Source of the DNA: Lithodes maja
Taxonomy: Eukaryota; Arthropoda; Malacostraca; Decapoda; Lithodidae
DNA length: 64,000 nt
Assembly (NCBI GenBank): GCA_037953745.1
Contig: JBAKBP010007659.1
Coordinates: 1 to 64,000, forward strand
Direction: 5' to 3'
Every line of letters starts with the position of its first letter. Position 1 is the stretch's first letter. Below, one piece after another: positions 48,744 to 58,387 of the stretch. A program made the translations under genes and the position numbers. The notes under the pieces are model-generated. The model was not told the origin of the DNA. It searched no databases and worked only from the letters and a program-made list of their open reading frames with translations.

Positions 48744-50564
48744 TGTGACGCATGTCGAGTATGAGCATGCTGTACAGAACGCCCAGTCAGGCCCCACCCT
48801 CGCTAGGATCGTCAGGGCAGGAACTTTGGCTGTAGTCTGTGTAGAGTTTCCTAACTCAGTTTATGTGAACCGTTGTACTATAAGTATTATCATTATGTAT
48901 TTTGTTTTCTTCTAAGTCAACGAGTTCTATTTTATATCATTAGATATAAGTATTGTGTGTGGGATTTATATATATATAATGATGCGAAGAGAGAGAGAGT
49001 TATGTAACACCGACCAGTGAGCGCGCCACGAGGGGTAGGCCTAATTCCCCCCTCCCTCCCTCCTCAAGCGTGGGAAATCCTTTGTCGATCCCAGATTGAG
49101 AGAGAGAATGTGACGTCATGATTGCCGTTATGCTCGCTACGGGGCCGAGTATAAAAAGGGAGGTCTCGCCATTTTTAGATCAGAACTCATCAGGCAAAGC
49201 GACCTCTCATATTCCTTGCAACTATCCATATTCTTCCGACTGATGTGAACTTTCTCTACTCTCTGAACAGCCTACCTTCTTCTCTTCTCGTCCCTGTTTA
49301 TAACCTCAATGACCCCTTTGGTGCAGATTTAGTCAGCCAAAGTATTATCGCTTGAGTTCTCACGAGATAAGTGCCTGTTAGATAGCCTATTTTGGAAGGG
49401 TCAACTAGAATAGGATTGATTGATGTTTGTTGCACTCGTATATGTATTTCCCTGTGTACTATTATTCATGTTCCTGTTTTCTGCTGGTTTAGGTAATGCT
49501 AGACTGGGATAGGGTTCCTCGAGTTGTGATTTCCTATGAGTACTAGGTTGCGGTTGAACCAGTACAATTGCAACGGAGACGTGGAACGCCTAGGTGGTCT
49601 TTCTGACTGTGTACCGTGGGAGTTTAGCACTGTGTTGCGAGTGAGGGCTTTTGCCTGTGCCACCCAACACTGTGCTATCTCATTTGCTTGACTTTGAGAG
49701 GATCGCCAGGAGAGAACCAGATACTAGTGATCTGGATCTCTCAAGAGAGCATCCCGTCAATTACCGTAATTTGGCCGCACAGTCTTAAGGACCTCGCTAG
49801 GCTACGAGCCGCTTGCTCAGCCATTGTCTCTTAACCTTAGATATCCCAGCTAGACTTTGCTCGACCAGCAGATGCAGCATAGTATTGAAGCTTCTCCTTA
49901 TGTATATTATTGTTTAAGCACTATTGATTTCATGTGTGGCACGCTTAGCTACTTCAGAGATTAGTGGCCCACGAGCACAATCTTAGTAGGCTATTGCCAG
50001 TGCATTGTCGGAGTACTTCTTCTTAATGTTTGCCATATCCTATTGCTTATTCTTATAATTCTTCTTATGTCAATTAAAGCCTTTAATTACCAGTGAGTTA
50101 TTCATTAAATTGCTGTTCAAAATCCGATACTTACTTCTTATGAGTATTCGAGAAGCATCTAACTTATCAGAAGATTCCTTGCTTGATGCTCGAGGACTAT
50201 TGTTTAACGTAACGTAATAGTGCCGATCCGAAGTAGAGGGTGGAGGACTTCTTAAGTTCTTAGTTCAAGGGTGGATTACTTCGGCTTCGGCCAACACTAT
50301 TCTTTAGTGTTGTAGTACTTTCTTCTTTGTTTGATTGTTGACCAGACTAGATAACTCCCGTCTTGTTATTAGTCTGTTGTGTGAAACGCTAGTGCCGAGT
50401 TCTTGTATACCCCGTTATAGCAGATAGAACTCTGGAGGGTAGTGGCGTTTTTTGTTCGGCTGGCAGTACTCTGGGGTTGGGATCGTGTGTTTTCCGTTGT
50501 GGCAACGAGCCATAGTCGAGTCCTGTGTAAGAGCCCTAGTGTACCCGAGTGCCCGGTCGTAACA
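48744..50564 (+). repeat. 5' LTR of Gypsy-A
   Basis: 1,821 bp, unusually long for Gypsy. It holds TGACGTCA (49111-49118) and TATAAAAA (49150-49157). Transcription probably starts near 49180, where an initiator-like TCAGAAC occurs. It differs from the 3' LTR by an extra G after the TATA box, a T/C change near 49203 and one T fewer in a T run near 50452. Confidence 0.96.
49111..49157 (+). promoter_or_regulatory. Promoter core in the 5' LTR: CRE-like site and TATA box
   Basis: A perfect CRE/ATF palindrome TGACGTCA lies 39 bp before TATAAAAA. The same pair occurs in the 3' LTR (55438-55445, 55477-55484). CRE also occurs in both Gypsy-B LTRs. Conservation between diverged LTRs supports function; the binding factor is inference. 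Confidence 0.7.
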
Positions 50565-50566
50565 AA

Positions 50567-50584
50567 TGGCGACCTTGCTTAGGA
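50567..50584 (+). other. Primer binding site of Gypsy-A
   Basis: TGGCGACCTTGCTTAGG starts two bases after the LTR end. TGG complements the CCA of a tRNA. Gypsy-B has TGGCGACCTTACC at this place. Confidence 0.75.
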
Positions 50585-50779
50585 TTTTGTGAACAGTATA
50601 ATTTTTTGCAGAGTTGTACAACATTTGTTTGTTGGTACTTTAGCGTACATATTGAAGAATATTTTTTTTTTGTAAGGCAATTAGGAGAGCATTTAAGAGA
50701 CTCCAGTTAATTTAGTAATTAGTGCTTGCATAAGGGAGTTTAACACTTTTGTCTCGAGAATTTTTTGGTGAACTTCAGT

Positions 50780-53383
50780 ATGTCGGGCCCTAGTACTGAC
50801 GAGGAGCGAGAGATGCTATGTGAGGAGGTGCCGTTAGTAACTAGTGAGGAGGATGCTAGACTTTTTGTGAGTAAGCAGTACCACGTGACGGAGGAGAGGC
50901 TGACTGGGGTGAATGTTTATGGCTTGCACCTGATAGCCAAGGTTTTGGGTCTATCCAATGTAGGAGGGATGTCCAAGGGGGAGCTGATTTCCTGGGTGTT
51001 GCGTGGGCGACATGGGGTTTCGGAGGAGAGGGCGTTTGGGGGGGTTCCTCCCCAGATCCCCTCTCACTCGACGACCACAGTGCCGTCCACTCAGTTGCCG
51101 GAGGTTAGCACTCTCCCACAGAGGGATGAGAATTGGAAGATTGGAGTGCCCTCGGGCGGTGCGTATGGTGGTTCCCCAGTTCTTGCCCCCCCTCCTTCAG
51201 TAGTGGCAGCTCCCTCTTCCGGCCTGTCTCCTGAGATGATATTTAAACTCGAGCTTGCTAAAATGGAGATTGAGGCTAGGAAGCAGGAGAAGGAGATTGA
51301 GGCTGAGTCTAGGAAGCAGGAGAATGAGACTAGGAGGCATGAGATTGAGGTTAGGAGGCAAGAGGATGAGACCAGGAGGCATGAGGCTGAGCTTAGATAC
51401 GACTCCGAGAAATATTGTGCTCAGATAGACTTAGATAAGACTCGTGCAGAGTCGACAGGGATTCGGATGGGCCGGGAGGGCCAAGTAAGAGAACAGTCCT
51501 TGTCCCACTTAGTCAAATTGGTGCCGGCATTTAGTGAAACTGAAGTCACAGAATTTTTTAATCGTTTTGAGAAGAAGTGTAGGGAGCATAATTGGCCTGA
51601 AGAGAAGTGGGCAGCTCTAGTCTCCTCCAGACTTACGGGTAAGGGTCTGAAGGCTTATGATGCACTGCCTTTAGAGTCTTGCATTGACTACCCAGTATTG
51701 AAGAGAGCTGTCCTACGGGCATACGAGTTGCAACCAGAAACATATCGATTGAAGTTTCGGGGTGTTACGAAGACTAGGGAGGCGACCTTTCTTGAACATG
51801 CCCGGGACTTAAAAGATGCACTTGCTAACTGGACACGTTCTGAGAAAGCTGAGACGGCCGAACAGTTGACTGAGCTGTTTCTGCTCGAGCAGTTTTATAA
51901 GTGTACTGGTGCAGATATGACTTTAACTATTAAAGAAAAGAACCCTAAAACTCTACAGGAGGCAGCTGAGATGGCTGACCTCCGGCTATCATTAATTCGT
52001 GGGTGCGGGTCTGCCCAGCGTAGTGAGGCAGGTAACAAGGGGCGTGCCACCCCACCCCCCCGAGTTAGTGATATACATTATGCAAACAAGTACAAGAGCT
52101 ATGATACCAAGACTGACCACAAGACTAACACCGTCCCATTTAAGAAGGGGCCGGGCCCTTCCCAGTACCAAGGGAAGCCCAGAGGGGAGTTGGAGTGTTA
52201 TCTTTGTCATGAAAAGGGGCACTTTGCAAGAGTCTGTCCTAGCAAACCACCTACAGCAGCTGTGTCTTTGGCCTGCAACATTGGTGTGTCTCCGAAGTCT
52301 TCTGAGTTTGCCCGGGGCAGTTCGTCAGAGGCTGAGGCACAGCCAATGCAGAAACACCTGAGAGGCTCGAACCCTGCTCAGGATGTTTTTTGCGACCATA
52401 GAGGACGGGGTTGCGTGATGTGGGCGGGGCGCAAGCACGGAGTAGAGGTCTTGCGTGATACAGGTGCTTCCCAGACTCTGATGAACAATTTGACTGGCTA
52501 CCCTATAAATGCGGCTCGGGTGGTAGTGGTGCAGGGTATTAATGCAACTCGGTCATACCCGCTGGTGCGGTTGGAGTTGGAGGTGGATGGTGTGGCACGT
52601 GAATTGGATGTTGGGATTGTGGAGAAACTGCCAGTGGAGGGCGTCGACCTTCTTCTCGGCAACGACTTTGCAATGCCCGCTTCTGAGGTTCTACCCTTAG
52701 TCGTTGCCGAGAGGCCGGCCGACGTGAGTGGGGGAGAACAAGAGTGTGTCGAGCGGTGCCAGGCACAACCCATGGCGTGTGCTGTCACCCGAGCTCGGGC
52801 AGCTAAAGTGTCACAGCCTAGTCCTCCGTCTTCAGACCAGCAGAGGAACGATCAACAGGAGGAGGCTAAAGCTGGAGTTGGTTTTAAGAGTTTTGACTCG
52901 GCGGCTCTCCTGGGTGATTCAGTATTGGCACCTATGTTAGAGTCTGGAGAGGCCCCAGGACCTGTCACAGCTAGTGAGGAGGTAGGGCCGGAAGAGACTC
53001 CGAGGCAGCAACGTTGCACACGGAGAGAAAGAAGGATTGCTCAGTTTGATATTGGGGAAGGATTTGGGTTGCTTCGGAAGCATCTAGACAGGTTGGTTCC
53101 CTCAGATATTTGTAAACTGCAGTTGGAGGATCCGGAAGTTCAGAAGTGTGGTAATGGTGCTGTCGAGATTAAACACGAGGACGGGGAAGCATGTCATGTG
53201 AACCTGTTGGAGGAGTTTGTGAGGCAACCACCTGAGCAGCCTACTGTCCCTGCGTTGGTCTGCCGCGGCCAAGGTGGAGAAGGAGAGGGGGCAGTAGGGC
53301 ACAGGTGGAGGAGAGTAGGGATTGTCATGTCTCGGCGAAGCAGTGGGCGGGGGACACGAGTCTGGTGGCTGTGGAAGTGCTAG
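50780..53383 (+). CDS. Gypsy-A Gag-protease polyprotein
   Basis: An 867-residue frame from ATG 50780 (an in-frame TTG lies 15 bases upstream). Residues 1-80: acidic N-terminus. 80-155: Pro/Ser-rich. 155-225: very charged Glu/Arg/Lys helix with repeated RRHE and RKQE phrases, a likely coiled coil. 240-410: capsid with WPEEKWAALVSSRL and a SCAN-like part (YRLKFRGVTK, LFLLEQFYKC, EAAEMADLRL). 473-487: zinc knuckle CYLCHEKGHFARVCP for RNA binding. 557-632: aspartic protease (LRDTGASQTL, VDLLLGNDF). About 775-810 resembles the start of an integrase linker, then jumps to the integrase end (CHVNLLEEF) and drifts out of frame to a stop. Gag and protease look functional and would build particles; pol is missing. 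Confidence 0.93.
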   Translation: MSGPSTDEEREMLCEEVPLVTSEEDARLFVSKQYHVTEERLTGVNVYGLHLIAKVLGLSNVGGMSKGELISWVLRGRHGVSEERAFGGVPPQIPSHSTTTVPSTQLPEVSTLPQRDENWKIGVPSGGAYGGSPVLAPPPSVVAAPSSGLSPEMIFKLELAKMEIEARKQEKEIEAESRKQENETRRHEIEVRRQEDETRRHEAELRYDSEKYCAQIDLDKTRAESTGIRMGREGQVREQSLSHLVKLVPAFSETEVTEFFNRFEKKCREHNWPEEKWAALVSSRLTGKGLKAYDALPLESCIDYPVLKRAVLRAYELQPETYRLKFRGVTKTREATFLEHARDLKDALANWTRSEKAETAEQLTELFLLEQFYKCTGADMTLTIKEKNPKTLQEAAEMADLRLSLIRGCGSAQRSEAGNKGRATPPPRVSDIHYANKYKSYDTKTDHKTNTVPFKKGPGPSQYQGKPRGELECYLCHEKGHFARVCPSKPPTAAVSLACNIGVSPKSSEFARGSSSEAEAQPMQKHLRGSNPAQDVFCDHRGRGCVMWAGRKHGVEVLRDTGASQTLMNNLTGYPINAARVVVVQGINATRSYPLVRLELEVDGVARELDVGIVEKLPVEGVDLLLGNDFAMPASEVLPLVVAERPADVSGGEQECVERCQAQPMACAVTRARAAKVSQPSPPSSDQQRNDQQEEAKAGVGFKSFDSAALLGDSVLAPMLESGEAPGPVTASEEVGPEETPRQQRCTRRERRIAQFDIGEGFGLLRKHLDRLVPSDICKLQLEDPEVQKCGNGAVEIKHEDGEACHVNLLEEFVRQPPEQPTVPALVCRGQGGEGEGAVGHRWRRVGIVMSRRSSGRGTRVWWLWKC

Positions 53384-54601
53384 AGCACCTGCCTGAGCAG
53401 CAGTGTGCAGCACTCCAGCACCAGCTCGGTTCATACCCCACTGGTCGTGCCGAGCCCTGAGTCTCACAACTCGGGCGGTGCGAGATGTTCCGCAGACAGG
53501 TCATGTGACTGTTAAAAGACCGTTAGCCTCGTGTTTCGGTGGTTTAAGGTGGGCGACGAGGCCTTGGCATGGTTGCCAGGTCAGGGTCGACCCATGGCTG
53601 CCAAGGGTGGTGGTCAAAAGGAGGACATTGAGCAGATTGGTAGGGTCGGCTGTGGTATCGCAGTGCCCGGTCGTCACATAGCCTCCCAATGCTGCTCTAG
53701 TCTAATGCAACAGCCCTACCCACAGACCGACTGTATCTGGCCATGTCGCTAAAAGCGGTGATGCTGCGCAGGCAGATGTCGTCACAAGGAATGTGGGGTG
53801 CGCATGTACGGTATCGGCGGGGAAGCCTTAGCTATAATGAACTGTGGGAGTGACTGCACAGGTGGTACTGATTGTCCCTCTCATGACCTGGCTGTTCTAG
53901 GGACGAAGGTGGAGAAGGAGGGAGACTACAGGTTAGAAGCTGCGGTCTCGGCTGGGTTGTGGGAGGGCACAAGGCATGTTGTTCGTGGAGACAGTGCAAG
54001 GCAGTTATTTACTAGGCTATGGCAGTACTTTCGCATGTTTGTTGCTTCTCCAGGCCTGAGGTACGGGGTAGAATCCGACATGCAGGCTGGAGATAGTGCA
54101 AGGCTCAGTTTAATTCCCTGCCGTATAAATCCTGCTCGACAGCCTATGGTGCAAGCAGAGCTGGATTACGTGTGGACGAAGGATCTGAGGGATAAGGAAT
54201 GTCGTGAGTGGTCGTTGCGTGTAACTTTGTCCGAGCGCGCTAAAGAGGTATGTGGTTTTGTTGTGGACGGGAGTACCTACCAGTGCAATGTTATGCCCTA
54301 CGGACTTAAGAATGCACCAGCAACGTGTCGGAGCCTGATGAATGAAAGTGAAAAGGACAATGATGCGCTGGGGCATTTCGAGATCTATGTTCCAGCCTAT
54401 GGTCCGGTCGGTGTAGTTTACCCAGATCATTACCCTCTCAAGATCTTGGACCCGTTTCACAATCGGAATATGAGGCTGACCAGGTGGTCACTAAGGTTAT
54501 TGGTATATAACCTGGACATAAGCCATATTGCCGGTTGTGACAACGAGGTTGCATGTGGTCGTTCAGGGTATATGATCCTGGGTAAATTGACACACGGGTA
54601 G
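53384..54601 (+). pseudogene. Gypsy-A pol remnants: integrase end, RT pieces, RNase H end
   Basis: Pieces appear in several frames: EHLPEQQCAAL (the linker before RT) near 53380, FKVGDEALAWLPGQGRPMAA (integrase C-terminal domain) near 53537-53600, then an open frame at 53798-54601. That frame holds RINPARQPMVQAELDYV (start of RT), ECREWSLRV, NVMPYGLKNAPAT (RT motif B region), a deletion that removes the catalytic YxDD box, and RNase H end motifs FEIYVPAYGPV, NRNMRLTRWSL and HIAGCDN. The region is too short and broken to act. RNase H is last, as in Gypsy-B. The integrase pieces are partly out of order, so local rearrangement must have occurred. Confidence 0.8.
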
Positions 54602-54603
54602 CC

Positions 54604-54687
54604 TCCTGCTTTGGTTTGAGTAGTATTTTGCGCTTGGTGCTTGTTGGCTCGCGGTTGTAGCCCAGCGTATTGGGTCGTAAAGCAGGA
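54604..54687 (+). promoter_or_regulatory. Conserved foldable segment after pol (Gypsy-A)
   Basis: 84 nt closed by TCCTGCTTT (54604-54612) and AAAGCAGGA (54679-54687). Inside, GGCT(CGCGGTTGT)AGCC and CCCA-GCGTAT-TGGG can form hairpins, giving a cloverleaf-like outline of tRNA size. About 60 consecutive bases are identical to Gypsy-B (33848-33931). There is no tRNA B box, so it is not a tRNA gene. A cis-acting RNA signal is the best guess. Confidence 0.65.
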
Positions 54688-55059
54688 TTGTTGAGCGTTT
54701 GGTATAGAAGAAAATAGGCTGCCCTTATAGTGCAGCCGGAAAAACATATTAAAATATAAAAATCATATAAAAACTCTTTCTTTTTGATGAAGATAATTGT
54801 ATAAGTTTGTCATAGCCTATAAAGTGTTTGAGTAGTCCACGAACTATCAAACGGCTGAGCTGCTGTAAGCTCGCTCTGGGAGCATGGATATTATGTCTTT
54901 TACTATTGTTGGGAGGAGTTATGAAATGTGATTTTTTGTTTATAAGATGTGTTTTAGTGATAAACTCAGCGTTGTTTTAGTGCCATGCGGTCGCTGGGTG
55001 TGAGGGGTTTGATGGGGTTCTGTATATCAGATTTTAGCTCAGGGTTGAGCAAGTAAAAT
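54688..55059 (+). other. 3' untranslated part of Gypsy-A
   Basis: Starts with TTTGGTATAGAAGAAAA, also conserved in Gypsy-B, then AT-rich sequence. No env-like frame is present. Confidence 0.7.
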
Positions 55060-55070
55060 CTTGGGGGAGG
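55060..55070 (+). other. Polypurine tract of Gypsy-A
   Basis: TTGGGGGAGG directly precedes the 3' LTR. Confidence 0.85.
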
Positions 55071-56891
55071 TGTGACGCATGTCGAGTATGAGCATGCTGT
55101 ACAGAACGCCCAGTCAGGCCCCACCCTCGCTAGGATCGTCAGGGCAGGAACTTTGGCTGTAGTCTGTGTAGAGTTTCCTAACTCAGTTTATGTGAACCGT
55201 TGTACTATAAGTATTATCATTATGTATTTTGTTTTCTTCTAAGTCAACGAGTTCTATTTTATATCATTAGATATAAGTATTGTGTGTGGGATTTATATAT
55301 ATATAATGATGCGAAGAGAGAGAGAGTTATGTAACACCGACCAGTGAGCGCGCCACGAGGGGTAGGCCTAATTCCCCCCTCCCTCCCTCCTCAAGCGTGG
55401 GAAATCCTTTGTCGATCCCAGATTGAGAGAGAGAATGTGACGTCATGATTGCCGTTATGCTCGCTACGGGGCCGAGTATAAAAAGGAGGTCTCGCCATTT
55501 TTAGATCAGAACTCATCAGGCAAAGCGACCTCTCATATCCCTTGCAACTATCCATATTCTTCCGACTGATGTGAACTTTCTCTACTCTCTGAACAGCCTA
55601 CCTTCTTCTCTTCTCGTCCCTGTTTATAACCTCAATGACCCCTTTGGTGCAGATTTAGTCAGCCAAAGTATTATCGCTTGAGTTCTCACGAGATAAGTGC
55701 CTGTTAGATAGCCTATTTTGGAAGGGTCAACTAGAATAGGATTGATTGATGTTTGTTGCACTCGTATATGTATTTCCCTGTGTACTATTATTCATGTTCC
55801 TGTTTTCTGCTGGTTTAGGTAATGCTAGACTGGGATAGGGTTCCTCGAGTTGTGATTTCCTATGAGTACTAGGTTGCGGTTGAACCAGTACAATTGCAAC
55901 GGAGACGTGGAACGCCTAGGTGGTCTTTCTGACTGTGTACCGTGGGAGTTTAGCACTGTGTTGCGAGTGAGGGCTTTTGCCTGTGCCACCCAACACTGTG
56001 CTATCTCATTTGCTTGACTTTGAGAGGATCGCCAGGAGAGAACCAGATACTAGTGATCTGGATCTCTCAAGAGAGCATCCCGTCAATTACCGTAATTTGG
56101 CCGCACAGTCTTAAGGACCTCGCTAGGCTACGAGCCGCTTGCTCAGCCATTGTCTCTTAACCTTAGATATCCCAGCTAGACTTTGCTCGACCAGCAGATG
56201 CAGCATAGTATTGAAGCTTCTCCTTATGTATATTATTGTTTAAGCACTATTGATTTCATGTGTGGCACGCTTAGCTACTTCAGAGATTAGTGGCCCACGA
56301 GCACAATCTTAGTAGGCTATTGCCAGTGCATTGTCGGAGTACTTCTTCTTAATGTTTGCCATATCCTATTGCTTATTCTTATAATTCTTCTTATGTCAAT
56401 TAAAGCCTTTAATTACCAGTGAGTTATTCATTAAATTGCTGTTCAAAATCCGATACTTACTTCTTATGAGTATTCGAGAAGCATCTAACTTATCAGAAGA
56501 TTCCTTGCTTGATGCTCGAGGACTATTGTTTAACGTAACGTAATAGTGCCGATCCGAAGTAGAGGGTGGAGGACTTCTTAAGTTCTTAGTTCAAGGGTGG
56601 ATTACTTCGGCTTCGGCCAACACTATTCTTTAGTGTTGTAGTACTTTCTTCTTTGTTTGATTGTTGACCAGACTAGATAACTCCCGTCTTGTTATTAGTC
56701 TGTTGTGTGAAACGCTAGTGCCGAGTTCTTGTATACCCCGTTATAGCAGATAGAACTCTGGAGGGTAGTGGCGTTTTTTTGTTCGGCTGGCAGTACTCTG
56801 GGGTTGGGATCGTGTGTTTTCCGTTGTGGCAACGAGCCATAGTCGAGTCCTGTGTAAGAGCCCTAGTGTACCCGAGTGCCCGGTCGTAACA
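55071..56891 (+). repeat. 3' LTR of Gypsy-A
   Basis: 1,821 bp, nearly identical to the 5' LTR. CRE-like site at 55438-55445, TATA box at 55477-55484. Confidence 0.96.
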
Positions 56892-57414
56892 CCAGTAGTC
56901 GAGATGTTGCACGGAGGAGATCTTGTTTGTAAATGTACGTTGGACGCCTTCAAGTGATTGTCGTTCTCCAACCCTTCACGGGTCCCAGAGTTGGCAGCAG
57001 TACTCAAGGATTGGCATTATTAGAGATTTGTATAATATTATCATTGATTTTTCTTCCCTTGTGGCAAACGTCCGTAGAATCCAACCCATTTGATTGCGAG
57101 CAGAACGGACTATGTCTTGGATGTGTTTGGTAAATGTTGCATCACTGCTTATTGTTACCCCTAGATCTTTAATATTGGCCACTGAATTGATACTGTTTCC
57201 ATCATAGGTTGAGTACACAGTATTTTCTTTTAGTTTGATATCAGGTCCATATCTAATGAGGTCAAATTTGCAGCTATTAAAAGACATGTTATTATTTTCC
57301 GCCCAGTGGTACAGCACATTCAGATCCTGCTGGAGTGATGCTGCATCGTTCTCATTCTTCACTCTTCCAGACACCCGTGTATCGTCGGCAAAAGATGAAA
57401 CTCGAGCCATCTGA
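56892..57414 (-). pseudogene. LINE-AC copy 2 ORF2, RT block
   Basis: Minus-strand coding runs from MARVSSFADDTRVSG (RT motif C) to LEYCCQLWDP and is then cut by Gypsy-A. At the other end it joins (AC)n within a few bases of the motif C region. Close to identical to copy 1. Confidence 0.9.
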
Positions 57415-57415
57415 G

Positions 57416-57416
<1 letters not shown>

Positions 57417-57466
<50 letters not shown>
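57417..57466. repeat. (AC)n tract at the 5' end of LINE-AC copy 2
   Basis: About 24 AC units abut the truncated LINE. Confidence 0.95.
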
Positions 57467-57468
<2 letters not shown>

Positions 57469-57943
57469 CACACCTATACATACCTACCTACCTAAGCGTG
57501 TCTAATTAGATGACATGCCCAGGCGCTCCCAAATTTATCGTTACTGACATTTTCCCCGCTTCTATGTTTTCACACCGTTTCGTAGGTCAGGTCACACGGA
57601 TACAGTTTACCCACGCACATGTGCTCGTATTTGCACACACAACACTCTCACTTAAAACTAAAACTGAAAATACACAAACATACACTCAAATACACACACG
57701 GATATCATGGAAGACTTGAGCACTTAACTGTAATAAAAGTCAGTGCATGTTGGATGAATTGGATACATTTCCTCCATGACGGACTTTAGTTATAGGCAGT
57801 CTTTGTGTATGTCTCCTTCTTTCACATAGAACTAACATACACCAGCATAGACCTACAATATATTTCCATACACATAAGATATATACCTGTGTAATGTGAC
57901 CCACCCACATGTCATTACCACTTGTACTTATGCCTAAAATTCG
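57467..57943. other. No gene seen
   Basis: AC-rich, unrecognised. Confidence 0.45.
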
Positions 57944-57945
57944 CG

Positions 57946-58026
<81 letters not shown>
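57944..58026. repeat. (GC)n then (AC)n microsatellite
   Basis: Five to six GC units lead into about 36 AC units. Confidence 0.95.
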
Positions 58027-58032
<6 letters not shown>

Positions 58033-58387
58033 CATGCACTCACGCACATGCAATATACATTCACATAAACTTATGACATGCCAGATACCCAACGCTCTGG
58101 AACAATGTGCAAACTGTATTGCTAAAGTTACTTAATGTTTGGCAAGGTATTAAATCTGTCTTAATGCAGTATGAATTAACATTGATTTGTATGCTAGACG
58201 TAAATGACGAATGTGTTTGCAAGCTTTGGTGTCACAAGTCAAAGTTTTAGAATTGGCTATATAAGTGTTTCTAAAAGTGCGAAACCGTCCTATTTACTTA
58301 CCCAACCTTAAGTAAGCAGGATTGGTGTGGCTGTGAAAGGGTATCGGCCAGCTTGTCTGTGCGTTGTTGTTGTCTGTCGGTCTGTAT
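58027..58387. other. No gene seen
   Basis: Nothing recognised. Confidence 0.45.

Larger units (their letters stand above)
48744..56891 (+). mobile_element. Gypsy-A: complete Gmr1-like Gypsy element with broken pol
   Basis: An 8,148-bp element with two 1,821-bp LTRs (TGTGACGC...CGTAACA), a primer site, an intact gag-protease ORF, decayed pol pieces, a structured 3' segment and a purine tract. CCAG target duplications flank it (48740-48743 and 56892-56895), and the interrupted LINE sequence confirms the empty site. The LTRs differ by about one substitution and two single-base length changes, so insertion was very recent. With pol broken, its enzymes must have come from another element. Confidence 0.96.
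48163..57414 (-). mobile_element. LINE-AC copy 2, 5'-truncated and split by Gypsy-A
   Basis: Two blocks, 48163-48743 and 56892-57414, line up end to end with 43105-44210 of copy 1. Together they give the 3' UTR, C-terminal domain and RT up to SSFADDTRV, broken only by Gypsy-A. The 5' end stops in the RT motif C region and joins (AC)n at 57417. So the truncated copy has (AC)n at both ends. Confidence 0.93.

Noticed and set aside
53798..54601. Env or accessory gene in Gypsy-A
   Set aside because: The frame contains RT and RNase H motifs, no signal peptide or membrane segment; nothing env-like follows pol in either Gypsy element.
54604..54687. tRNA gene suggested by size and cloverleaf-like pairing
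   Set aside because: No B-box-like GGTTCGA sequence, a 9-bp outer stem, and a fixed position after pol in two retrotransposons.
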